Shown piece by piece: positions 7,056 to 13,388 of a stretch of DNA of 13,511 nucleotides. The stretch's first letter is position 1. Every line of letters begins with the position of its first letter. Below the pieces are notes generated by a model. That model made no database searches, was not told the DNA's origin, and saw only the letters and a program-made list of their open reading frames with translations. The translations under genes and the position numbers were made by a program. Source of the DNA: Thermoplasmata archaeon (lineage in GTDB: Archaea > Thermoplasmatota > E2 > UBA202 > JdFR-43); NCBI GenBank assembly GCA_021162305.1, contig JAGGYX010000057.1, positions 1-13,511 on the forward strand, written 5' to 3'.

Positions 7056-7526
7056 ATGCTCTATGAGATGGAAAAGGAGGGAAGAAATTTGCTGCTCAAA
7101 TTGCTTGAAAAACATCATGGAAACAAAATGCTTGAAGTTGGATGTGGAAGTAATGAACCTGCTTTACTTATTTCAAAAAAATTCAATTCAAATGTAAAAT
7201 GCATCGACCCCTATGGCTATGGAAAAAATATTATAAAAATGAGGGGAGAGGAAATAGCAAAGTTAAATGAAAAATTCGATGTCATATATAGTGTGATGAG
7301 TCTGCACCATATGGATGCTTTCATATTTTTAAAAGAAGCAATAAAAGCTTTGAATAACAATGGAAAACTCGTCATTGTTGACTGGAAAAAGGGTGTTGAA
7401 ACAGGAGTGCCTGAATATTATTTTTCTTTAAATGAAGTTATAGCCATGATGAAAGATTATGAAATAATAGATAAAGGAGAGAAAAAGCATCATTTTTATG
7501 TTGTTGGGAAGGAAAACAAAAAATAA
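7056..7526 (+). CDS. Small class I SAM-dependent methyltransferase
   Basis: This is a compact 156-residue Rossmann-fold methyltransferase. Motif I is LEVGCGSNE at residues 26-34, a motif II acidic residue is at Asp51 (CIDPYG), a motif IV-like FDVIYSVMSLHHMD covers 74-87, and GKLVIVDWKKG forms the later strand. The layout and the SLHHM segment resemble small-molecule or UbiE-type methyltransferases of family 11. The sequence does not identify the substrate. It lacks the extra C-terminal features of the Trm9-like protein at 2977 and is a different subfamily. It is monocistronic or leads the next operon, since only 27 bases separate it from the following gene. Its start fits leaderless expression. 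Confidence 0.85.
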   Translation: MLYEMEKEGRNLLLKLLEKHHGNKMLEVGCGSNEPALLISKKFNSNVKCIDPYGYGKNIIKMRGEEIAKLNEKFDVIYSVMSLHHMDAFIFLKEAIKALNNNGKLVIVDWKKGVETGVPEYYFSLNEVIAMMKDYEIIDKGEKKHHFYVVGKENKK

Positions 7527-7531
7527 TATAT
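7521..7531 (+). promoter_or_regulatory. TATA box overlapping the preceding stop codon
   Basis: AAATAATATAT covers the TAA stop (7524-7526) of the methyltransferase and is centred about 27 bases before ATG 7554. There is no SD before that ATG, so a leaderless transcript is inferred for the oxidoreductase operon. Confidence 0.5.
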
Positions 7532-7553
7532 TCTTTTTTGCATATGCTTTACA

Positions 7554-8015
7554 ATGGTTATTCAGGATGAAAAGAATATTGAAAAAATCCTTGAAAACAA
7601 ATATAAAGAAGGATTGAAAATAATTAAAATGAGTAAGACTTCTAAAGAGTTACTTGAAGAATTGAAAAAAGATTGCCCAAATGTTCCTGATAAAGAGCTT
7701 GTAAGCTTATTCAAGTCTGTTGCTGCCGGAACAAAAATGGTTGATTCAGCCATCATAGCAGCTGCACATAATATGCAATACAATGCAATTCATAAGGAAA
7801 AGAAAAAGAAAACATGGCTTGATGATTTTATGACAGAAACATCATTAAAAATGATGAAGCCTCGTGAAATTATAAGAAAGAAGGAATTATATCATGAATT
7901 GATAGATTTAATAAGCCATCTTGAAGAAAAATATGACAATATGGATAGCCCACCAGATACTGCAATATTCAGGCGGAGGATAACAACATTCTTAAAAGAA
8001 AAGGTGAAGAAATGA
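7554..8015 (+). CDS. Unrecognised helical protein leading the oxidoreductase operon (153 aa)
   Basis: I do not recognise this family. The sequence is almost entirely helix-forming and basic, with segments at about residues 6-25, 29-40, 46-80, 87-125 and 137-153 separated by short Pro-containing turns (PNVPDKE, DSPPD). The most distinctive patch is the small-residue helix VAAGTKMVDSAIIAAAHNMQ at 56-75. There is one cysteine, Cys41, and no signal peptide or membrane segment. The gene overlaps the FAD oxidoreductase start by ATGA, so it is translationally coupled and may be a subunit, assembly factor or regulator of that complex; that role is inferred only from position. Confidence 0.8.
   Translation: MVIQDEKNIEKILENKYKEGLKIIKMSKTSKELLEELKKDCPNVPDKELVSLFKSVAAGTKMVDSAIIAAAHNMQYNAIHKEKKKKTWLDDFMTETSLKMMKPREIIRKKELYHELIDLISHLEEKYDNMDSPPDTAIFRRRITTFLKEKVKK
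8001..8007 (+). promoter_or_regulatory. Shine-Dalgarno AAGGTGA for the 8012 start
   Basis: AAGGTGA ends four bases before ATG 8012, inside the end of the upstream gene. Sequence and spacing are identical to the site before the ABC permease. Confidence 0.7.
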
Positions 8016-9454
8016 GGATAGGGGAACATCCGATATTGACATTTGAAAAAGGAAAAGAAATAACTTTTTATTTTAATGGAATTGAGATGAAAGGATATGA
8101 AGGTGAAAGCATAGCCTCTGCTTTACTTGCCAATGGTGTCAAAATTTTCAGCCATAGCATTAAATACAATCGTCCTCGCGGCTTTTTTTGTGGAATAGGA
8201 AAATGCTCTTCATGCCTGATGACAGTAAATGGAATACCAAACATAAGGACCTGCATAACTCCTTTGCAGGAAGGAATGATTGTGGAAAGCGATGCACATG
8301 AGCTACCAGAAGGCATGCCATATAAAAAGCCCAGCAAGCAAACAATTGAGGCAGATATAGCCATTGTGGGCGGAGGACCGGCGGGCATGGCAGCCGCTAT
8401 AGAGACTGGAAAGGATGCAGATGTTATACTTATAGATGAACAAACCCGCCTTGGAGGACAGCTTGTGAAACAAACACATAAATTTTTTGGCTCTTCTGTG
8501 GAAGGGGCTGGAAAACGAGGCATAGAAATTGCAAAAGAAATGGAAAATGAAGCAAGTAATGTTGCAAGAATATTGCTCAAAACAAGTGTAATAGGATATT
8601 ATAATCGGGGCTATCATTTTCTTGCAGCTGTAAATAAATTGGATGGCATACTATATGAAATAAAAGCAAAAAAAATAATATTTGCCACTGGAGCACAAGA
8701 AAACGTGCTTGTTTTTGAAGGAAATGATTTGCCAGGCGTATATGGGGCGGGCGGCGTGCAAACTATAATGAATGTTTATGGAGTTAAGCCGGGCAATGCT
8801 GGCGTCATTGTTGGAGCTGGAAATGTTGGGCTTATTCTTGCATACCAATTGCTTCAGGCTGGCGTTGAGGTAAAGGCTATTGTTGAGGCAATGCCCAAAA
8901 TTGGTGGATACCTTGTCCATGCTGCAAAAGTTCGAAGAAATGGCGTGCCAATATATACGAGGCATTCAATAAAAGAAGCCTATGGAAATGAAAGCGTTGA
9001 AGGAGCAAGGATTGCAAAACTTGATGAGAAATGGAATTTTATAGATGGAACAGATAAAGACATAGAATGCGATTTTATTGCAATTGCTGTTGGTCTTACT
9101 CCTTCAACAAAACTTGTTCAGCAAACAGGAGCAAAAATAAAGTTTATTCCCGCCGCCGGAGGATGGGTTGCATTGCACAATGAATATATGCAAACAACCA
9201 TAGATGACATATACATAGCCGGAGATAGCGCCAACATTGAAGAAGCCTCTACGGCGGTCATAGAAGGAAAGATAGCAGGATTGCATGCACTGAATTCTCT
9301 GAAAAGCATCGATGGCTATGAAGAAAAAATGAATGCATATTTGAAAAGACTGGAAGAATTAAGAGCGGGAATATTTGGTGCCCGTCCAAAGGAAGCTAAA
9401 ATGAAGATACATGAGGGGTATTATGAAGAGATTGGAAGAGGAAGGAATAGTTGA
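8012..9454 (+). CDS. FAD/NAD(P)-dependent oxidoreductase with N-terminal [2Fe-2S] domain (proline dehydrogenase/sarcosine oxidase alpha-like)
   Basis: Residues 1-95 form a Fer2_4-type [2Fe-2S] domain with ligands Cys60, Cys65, Cys68 and Cys81 (RGFFCGIGKCSSC, then RTC). A pyridine-nucleotide disulfide oxidoreductase fold follows: FAD site DIAIVGGGPAG at 115-125, GGQLV at 148-152, ATGAQEN at 225-231, second dinucleotide site GVIVGAGNVG at 264-273, and the FAD-closing YIAGDSANIEEAS at 401-413. This order matches the alpha subunit of archaeal dye-linked L-proline dehydrogenase (PDH1) and the alpha-type subunits of opine, octopine and sarcosine oxidases. In those complexes it passes electrons from a DAO-family beta subunit. 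No C-terminal BFD-like cysteine cluster is present. The ferredoxin gene overlaps its end. Substrate is uncertain because the beta subunit is absent from the window. Confidence 0.85.
   Translation: MRIGEHPILTFEKGKEITFYFNGIEMKGYEGESIASALLANGVKIFSHSIKYNRPRGFFCGIGKCSSCLMTVNGIPNIRTCITPLQEGMIVESDAHELPEGMPYKKPSKQTIEADIAIVGGGPAGMAAAIETGKDADVILIDEQTRLGGQLVKQTHKFFGSSVEGAGKRGIEIAKEMENEASNVARILLKTSVIGYYNRGYHFLAAVNKLDGILYEIKAKKIIFATGAQENVLVFEGNDLPGVYGAGGVQTIMNVYGVKPGNAGVIVGAGNVGLILAYQLLQAGVEVKAIVEAMPKIGGYLVHAAKVRRNGVPIYTRHSIKEAYGNESVEGARIAKLDEKWNFIDGTDKDIECDFIAIAVGLTPSTKLVQQTGAKIKFIPAAGGWVALHNEYMQTTIDDIYIAGDSANIEEASTAVIEGKIAGLHALNSLKSIDGYEEKMNAYLKRLEELRAGIFGARPKEAKMKIHEGYYEEIGRGRNS
9413..9418 (+). promoter_or_regulatory. 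Shine-Dalgarno GAGGGG deciding the ferredoxin start at 9423
   Basis: GAGGGG ends four bases before ATG 9423. The in-frame ATG at 9411 has no such site, so 9423 is the preferred start. Confidence 0.6.
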
Positions 9455-9884
9455 AATTGATATGCTTCGTCTTCCAAATGAAAAGCAATTGTGGAAGGGT
9501 GTTGCCATAACAGAATGTCTGCAGCCAATACCATGCAATCCATGCAAGGAAGTTTGCCCGACAAATGCAATTAAAATGGAAAACATAAATGACCCCCCCA
9601 TCTTAGACTATGAAAAATGCATTGGCTGCTCCTTATGTGTTGAAGTTTGCCCTGGCTTGGCAATGTTTGTTGTTCGCGTCAGAAATGGCAAAGCCATGAT
9701 AACTCTTCCATATGAAATGCTTCCAGTGCCAGAAAGAGGACAAATTGTTAAAGCTTTAGACAGGCTTGGTAATGTTGTTGGCGATGCCAAGGTTATTGCA
9801 ATAAAGCATGGAAGAACAAATGTAATAACAATCGAGTTAGACGAAAAGCTTGCAATGGTTGTAAGAAATATAAAAGTTGAGTGA
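9423..9884 (+). CDS. Two-cluster 4Fe-4S ferredoxin subunit of the oxidoreductase complex
   Basis: This 153-residue protein carries two cysteine quartets. The first is Cys32-x5-Cys38-x2-Cys41-x3-Cys45-Pro, an unusual wide-spaced first gap (ECLQPIPCNPCKEVCP). The second is a classical Cys66-x2-Cys69-x2-Cys72-x3-Cys76-Pro. They predict two [4Fe-4S] clusters. About 30 residues precede and 75 follow the clusters; the C-terminal part is rich in beta strands (MITLPYEMLPVPERG and later segments) and unlike a simple ferredoxin. Its size is close to the small Fe-S subunit of archaeal PDH1-type complexes. It overlaps the oxidoreductase gene by 32 bases, implying tight co-expression and probable electron transfer with it. 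An in-frame ATG at 9411 would add four residues. No catalytic domain is present. Confidence 0.85.
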   Translation: MKRLEEEGIVEIDMLRLPNEKQLWKGVAITECLQPIPCNPCKEVCPTNAIKMENINDPPILDYEKCIGCSLCVEVCPGLAMFVVRVRNGKAMITLPYEMLPVPERGQIVKALDRLGNVVGDAKVIAIKHGRTNVITIELDEKLAMVVRNIKVE

Positions 9885-9920
9885 AAATCTGGGAAGTCTG
9901 TTAGCAATGAACAAGCAAAA

Positions 9921-9928
9921 TTTAAATT
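9921..9928 (+). promoter_or_regulatory. TATA box TTTAAATT for the caspase-like gene
   Basis: TTTAAATT, preceded by purine-rich AAGCAAAA that could serve as a BRE, is centred about 25 bases before ATG 9950. The region before the ATG is pyrimidine-rich with no SD. A leaderless transcript is inferred. Confidence 0.65.
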
Positions 9929-9949
9929 CTCCTTTCTTTCTATTTCATT

Positions 9950-11581
9950 ATGAAATTTAAAGTCCTTGCTGCAATATTGGTTATTGCATTACTATTTATT
10001 CCAGTAACCATTTCTCCAAATGTTGCTAAAAAATCAATTAAAATGGAAAATACTGAAAATATAATACAAAATACAGAAAAAAGTCAAACACAATACTGGG
10101 CTTTGCTTGTTGCTGTAGGCGTGTATGCATATAATCCAGATATGGATAGACCAAGCATGTTGCGTGCCATAGATGATTTTTATAACACATTGCTTGTCTC
10201 TCCTTTCTGGAATGAAAGCCATATTAAGGTTATAAAAGGAGCCAATGCCACCGTCGCCAATATAATGGCTGGCTTTTCATGGCTTGCAAAGAATGCAAAG
10301 GATGATGACATATGCCTTATATATCTAACAACGCATGGTTTTCCAATAATTTTCGATTTGCCTCCGAGAGATGAAGCCGACGGCATGGATGAAGCTTTAG
10401 CTGCATATCGCGGCTTCCTGCCCCTCCCAAATCCATTCAGCTGGGAGCCGTTGGCAAATCCGTTTGGCATAATAACAGACGACGAGATAAATTTCATGCT
10501 GAATAGAATACATGCAAAGGGCATAGCAATGATTGTTGATAGCTGTCACAGCGGTGGATTCAATGATAACTGGAGTTATGCAAAAAGCTATGATTTTGCT
10601 TCAGAACTTGGAAAGGATTTGAAAGGTCGTAATAGAGTTATTTTGACCTCTGTAAGAGAAGATGAAACTTCATATGGTTCTTTCTTCTCAGATGGAATAA
10701 TAAAAGGGCTGCAAGGATATGCAGATTCAAATAAAAATGGCTTTGTTTCAGCAGAGGAAGCATTTTATTATGCTCGAGACATAATTCTAAATAATTTTGG
10801 AGGGATGCATCCTCAGATATTTGATGATTATCCTGGTGAGCTTGCATTAACGAGTGTTGAATTTCCACCAAGCATGCCGAGTATAGAAGGAAATGAAACA
10901 GGAAAAACAAATGTCAGCTATACTTACAAACTTATATCATATGACCCAGAGGGAGACAGAATAAAATATGAAATTGATTGGGGGAATGAAATTGAGCAAA
11001 CAGGATTTTATAACTCTGGCGTGGCTGCAGAAATAAAGCATTCATGGAAAAAGGAGGGAACATATGAAATAAGGGCGAGAGCAATAGATGAGCATGGAGC
11101 ATACAGCGATTGGAACGAAATTACTGTTACAATGGCTTATCCCGAGCATAAAATTGACCAAAGACAGGTTAATGAATCATATGGCTATCTGGTTAACGAT
11201 ACAAGATGGCTTGCTCAATCTTTTATACCAGCCATGAATGATATCAAAAAAATCGAGCTTGCTTTAATATGCTGGGATAACAGAGACATAGAGGTTGAAA
11301 TAAGAGATGGATTGAATGGAATGGTGATGGCGAGAGCAAGCAAAGAAATAATGGCAACAAACGACTGGCAGGTGCAATGGATTTCATTTGCCATAGATGC
11401 AAATTTAACAGCTGGCAAAAAATACTACATTGTATGCCACAGCAGCCAGTCAGACTGGGGGCTGGCGTGGGCGACGAGCGGCGACGATGTCTATCAAGAT
11501 GGAGAATTTTACCATTCAAAAGATGGTGGAAATACATGGGAGGCACATCCTATAGATGCATGTTTTGTAACCTATGGATAA
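9950..11581 (+). CDS. Secreted metacaspase-like (C14) protease with EF-hand-like loop, PKD domain and jelly-roll-like tail
   Basis: Residues 1-22 are a signal peptide. The caspase-type domain covers about 48-300, with a first strand WALLVAVGVY, catalytic His129 in YLTTHG and catalytic Cys199 in IVDSCHSGG. Before the Cys come DEADGMDEAL (141-150) and ITDDEI (175-180), as in metacaspases. There the Asp before the Cys (Asp197) gives Arg/Lys specificity and the DDE acids take part in calcium activation. Residues 259-270 (DSNKNGFVSAEE) fit a 12-residue EF-hand calcium loop. A PKD-like domain (about 305-395; SYDPEGDRIKYEIDWG) and a C-terminal beta-rich, probably jelly-roll domain (about 400-543) follow. 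Eight N-X-S/T sequons are present. It probably acts outside the cell; substrate is unknown. The gene is monocistronic, with a leaderless-type promoter. Confidence 0.85.
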   Translation: MKFKVLAAILVIALLFIPVTISPNVAKKSIKMENTENIIQNTEKSQTQYWALLVAVGVYAYNPDMDRPSMLRAIDDFYNTLLVSPFWNESHIKVIKGANATVANIMAGFSWLAKNAKDDDICLIYLTTHGFPIIFDLPPRDEADGMDEALAAYRGFLPLPNPFSWEPLANPFGIITDDEINFMLNRIHAKGIAMIVDSCHSGGFNDNWSYAKSYDFASELGKDLKGRNRVILTSVREDETSYGSFFSDGIIKGLQGYADSNKNGFVSAEEAFYYARDIILNNFGGMHPQIFDDYPGELALTSVEFPPSMPSIEGNETGKTNVSYTYKLISYDPEGDRIKYEIDWGNEIEQTGFYNSGVAAEIKHSWKKEGTYEIRARAIDEHGAYSDWNEITVTMAYPEHKIDQRQVNESYGYLVNDTRWLAQSFIPAMNDIKKIELALICWDNRDIEVEIRDGLNGMVMARASKEIMATNDWQVQWISFAIDANLTAGKKYYIVCHSSQSDWGLAWATSGDDVYQDGEFYHSKDGGNTWEAHPIDACFVTYG

Positions 11582-11604
11582 TGAAAGCATAGAGTGCAGC
11601 ATGG

Positions 11605-12063
11605 CTATAAACTCAGCAATTTTATGCCTGCAAGCGTTGCTGCCACAACAATTATTGAAGCCATTATAACGCCAATGAAAATACATAGCATTGATTTTTT
11701 AAAATCCAAGCCAAAAAGATAGGCTGCAAGGCTTCCAGTCCATGCTCCTGTTACTGGCAATGGGATGGCAACAAAAATGATTAGGGCAAGACTTTCCCAT
11801 TTCTCTATGCTCTTTTTTGTTTTTCTTCTTGTATATTCAAATATTTTATCAAGCAACCTGCTCCAGAATCTCCATCTCCGCAAAAATTTTTCAATGGGAT
11901 GCAAAAAAATTAAAATGAATGGCACTGGAAGCATGTTGCCAGCAACAGCTAAAGCCCATACAATCCAGATTGGCACTCCTTTGGCAAGGCCATATGGAAT
12001 TGCCCCCCTTAACTCAGATATGGGAAGTGCTGCAATCAAAAAAATTTTTAACCATAGCATCAT
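11605..12063 (-). CDS. Small multidrug-export-type membrane protein (COG2426)
   Basis: This 152-residue protein belongs to the COG2426 / Sm_multidrug_ex family. The N-terminal ALPISELRGAIPYGLAKGVP (residues 12-31) is the family's diagnostic segment. Hydrophobic segments lie at about 3-12, 32-55, 91-113 and 125-150, with a basic cytoplasmic loop RRWRFWSRLLDKIFEYTRRK at 62-81. The family label as a drug exporter is weakly founded; the transported compound is unknown. The start overlaps the dihydroorotase stop (ATGA), so the two are co-transcribed, an unexpected pairing of pyrimidine synthesis with a membrane protein. A purine-rich GGAGAGAGAG tract about 5-13 bases upstream serves as SD. It ends 23 bases from the convergent caspase-like gene. 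Confidence 0.83.
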   Translation of the reverse strand: MMLWLKIFLIAALPISELRGAIPYGLAKGVPIWIVWALAVAGNMLPVPFILIFLHPIEKFLRRWRFWSRLLDKIFEYTRRKTKKSIEKWESLALIIFVAIPLPVTGAWTGSLAAYLFGLDFKKSMLCIFIGVIMASIIVVAATLAGIKLLSL

Positions 12064-13280
12064 TTTACTCTCTCTCCTATTGGCTCTCCAACAATTTCAT
12101 AATCATCTATAACAATGTTGCCACGCATCCATACATAGCGAGGATATATTGCATTCATACCCTCATAACAGCTCCATCCACATTTTGATAACGCTTTTAT
12201 CTTCTTAACATCATTAAAGTCAACAATGATGAAATCAGCATCTCTGCCAACAGCTATACTTCCCTTGTTTATTCTCGTAACTCTTGCTGGACTTTCTGCA
12301 ACCATTTTCATCAAATTTTTAAGCCTGATTTTTTCGCTTTTAACAAAGTATAGCATTATGGGGAGTAAAGCATCCACGCCTGGCATGCCCGGCTTGGCAT
12401 TCTCGAAATCCTTCTTTTCTTCAATTGCATGAGGGGCATGGTCGGATTCAAGCAACGGTATTTTTCCCTTCATAACCATTGTGAAAAGCTTTTTTCTTTC
12501 TTCTTCGCTCCTTAAAGGAGGATTAACTTTTCCCATTGCTTCTATTTTAAATTTGCTTTTATATGAGAGGAGAATATGATGCAATGTAATGCCAAAGCTT
12601 ATGCCATTTTTCAGCAAAATTTCAGCAATGCTGGAAGAGGTAACATGACATATATGCATCATGGCTCCTATTTCTTCATTTATTTCCATTATCTTTTTTA
12701 CTGCCTTCATCTCGCATTCTATTGGATTATTCTTTTCATATTCCTCCAAATTTTTTCCTTGCCTCCTTATGCAATTTTTATCTTCTGCATGAACTGCAAG
12801 CAAGGCGTTCTTTTCCTTTATTTTTTTCAAAATTTCTGGCAATCTTTCATAATCAACAAAAATTTCATTATCACGCGAGAGATATATCTTATACAAATTT
12901 GCATCTTTAACCAAATTTTCACTGATTCCAGCATATAGAGCATAATCAACCCACGCTTTTCCTTTTATTCCCCTCAATTTCTCTTTAAATGCCTCATCGC
13001 TTATAATCAATGGCTTATTATTTGGCATATCCGCAACGCATGTCACGCCAGCAAGCATGGCGGCTCTGCTTCCTGTAAAAAAATCCTCTTTATATTCATA
13101 GCCTGGCTGGCGAAAATGAACATGTATATCGATGGCAGATGGCAGAATTAGCATTCCATTGTAGTTTCGAGTTTTTCCATACAAAACTTTTTTGATTGCA
13201 ACTATTTTTCCATCTTTAATTCCAATACTTGCATTCCTTATTTTTCCATTTATAAATGCCTTTCCCTCAATTACTTCCAC
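12060..13280 (-). CDS. pyrC: Dihydroorotase (class I, cyclic amidohydrolase)
   Basis: This enzyme catalyses the reversible cyclisation of N-carbamoyl-L-aspartate to dihydroorotate in de novo pyrimidine synthesis. The 406-residue protein has the amidohydrolase barrel with all expected metal ligands: His53 and His55 in DIHVHFRQPG, probable carboxylated Lys131 in LYKIYLS, His164 in AVHAED, His212 in HICHVTS and Asp280 in ESDHAPH. Substrate-binding features include Arg57, the MPNN segment at 85-88 and GKVNPPLR at 250-257. The composite sandwich domain is present at both ends (residues 1-48, and after about 340, VGRDADFIIVD). The start is GTG 13280 with no SD, 25 bases after a minus-strand TATA box, so leaderless. 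Allantoinase or hydantoinase is an alternative for the fold, but the FRQPG and NPPLR motifs favour dihydroorotase. Confidence 0.9.
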   Translation of the reverse strand: MEVIEGKAFINGKIRNASIGIKDGKIVAIKKVLYGKTRNYNGMLILPSAIDIHVHFRQPGYEYKEDFFTGSRAAMLAGVTCVADMPNNKPLIISDEAFKEKLRGIKGKAWVDYALYAGISENLVKDANLYKIYLSRDNEIFVDYERLPEILKKIKEKNALLAVHAEDKNCIRRQGKNLEEYEKNNPIECEMKAVKKIMEINEEIGAMMHICHVTSSSIAEILLKNGISFGITLHHILLSYKSKFKIEAMGKVNPPLRSEEERKKLFTMVMKGKIPLLESDHAPHAIEEKKDFENAKPGMPGVDALLPIMLYFVKSEKIRLKNLMKMVAESPARVTRINKGSIAVGRDADFIIVDFNDVKKIKALSKCGWSCYEGMNAIYPRYVWMRGNIVIDDYEIVGEPIGERVK

Positions 13281-13300
13281 AGGGTTAAACCACGAGAGCT

Positions 13301-13310
13301 ATAATAAAAT
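13301..13310 (-). promoter_or_regulatory. TATA box ATTTTATTAT for pyrC
   Basis: On the minus strand the box is centred about 25 bases before GTG 13280, with no SD in between. This matches the leaderless pattern of the other operon-leading genes. Confidence 0.55.
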
Positions 13311-13334
13311 TATGAAAATTTTGGGTTTGTCGAA

Positions 13335-13350
13335 AAATTTCGTGAAATTT
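13335..13350. repeat. 16-bp perfect palindrome-type inverted repeat
   Basis: AAATTTC-GT-GAAATTT is a seven-base perfect inverted repeat with a two-base spacer. Its right arm runs into a TATA-like AAATTTATATT (13345-13355) that points towards the ORF at 13381. It could be an operator for that promoter, for pyrC, or part of a mobile-element end. Confidence 0.6.
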
Positions 13351-13355
13351 ATATT
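13345..13355 (+). promoter_or_regulatory. TATA-like box upstream of the right-edge ORF
   Basis: AAATTTATATT is centred near 13350, predicting a transcription start near 13376, just before ATG 13381. It overlaps the palindrome at 13335-13350. Confidence 0.45.
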
Positions 13356-13388
13356 CCCATCCCCGTAGGGGAATTGGGGGATGGGAAT
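13353..13388 (+). repeat. Strong hairpin containing the start codon of the right-edge ORF
   Basis: ATTCCCATCCCC (13353-13364) and GGGGATGGGAAT (13377-13388) form a perfect 12-bp stem around a 12-base loop. The right arm contains ATG 13381. A competing small hairpin TCCCC-GTA-GGGGA (13360-13372) uses the left arm. No T-run follows, so it does not look like an intrinsic terminator. It resembles the start-sequestering structures near the ends of some insertion sequences. Confidence 0.7.

Noticed and set aside
8068..8580. Long minus-strand open frame (170 codons) inside the oxidoreductase gene
   Set aside because: It lies wholly opposite the conserved Fer2 and FAD-binding regions, has no promoter or SD, and its protein has biased low-plausibility composition.
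9593..9599. C7 tract in the ferredoxin gene as a frameshift or phase-variation site
   Set aside because: The frame is intact through both cysteine quartets to the stop; one homopolymer alone does not support programmed slippage.
12576..12938. Plus-strand open frame of 120 codons with hydrophobic, Phe-rich protein
   Set aside because: It lies opposite conserved dihydroorotase metal-binding motifs; hydrophobicity reflects the complement of AT-rich coding sequence.
13353..13388. Hairpin as an intrinsic transcription terminator
   Set aside because: Neither strand has a T-run directly after the stem, and the right arm contains a start codon leading into an open frame.
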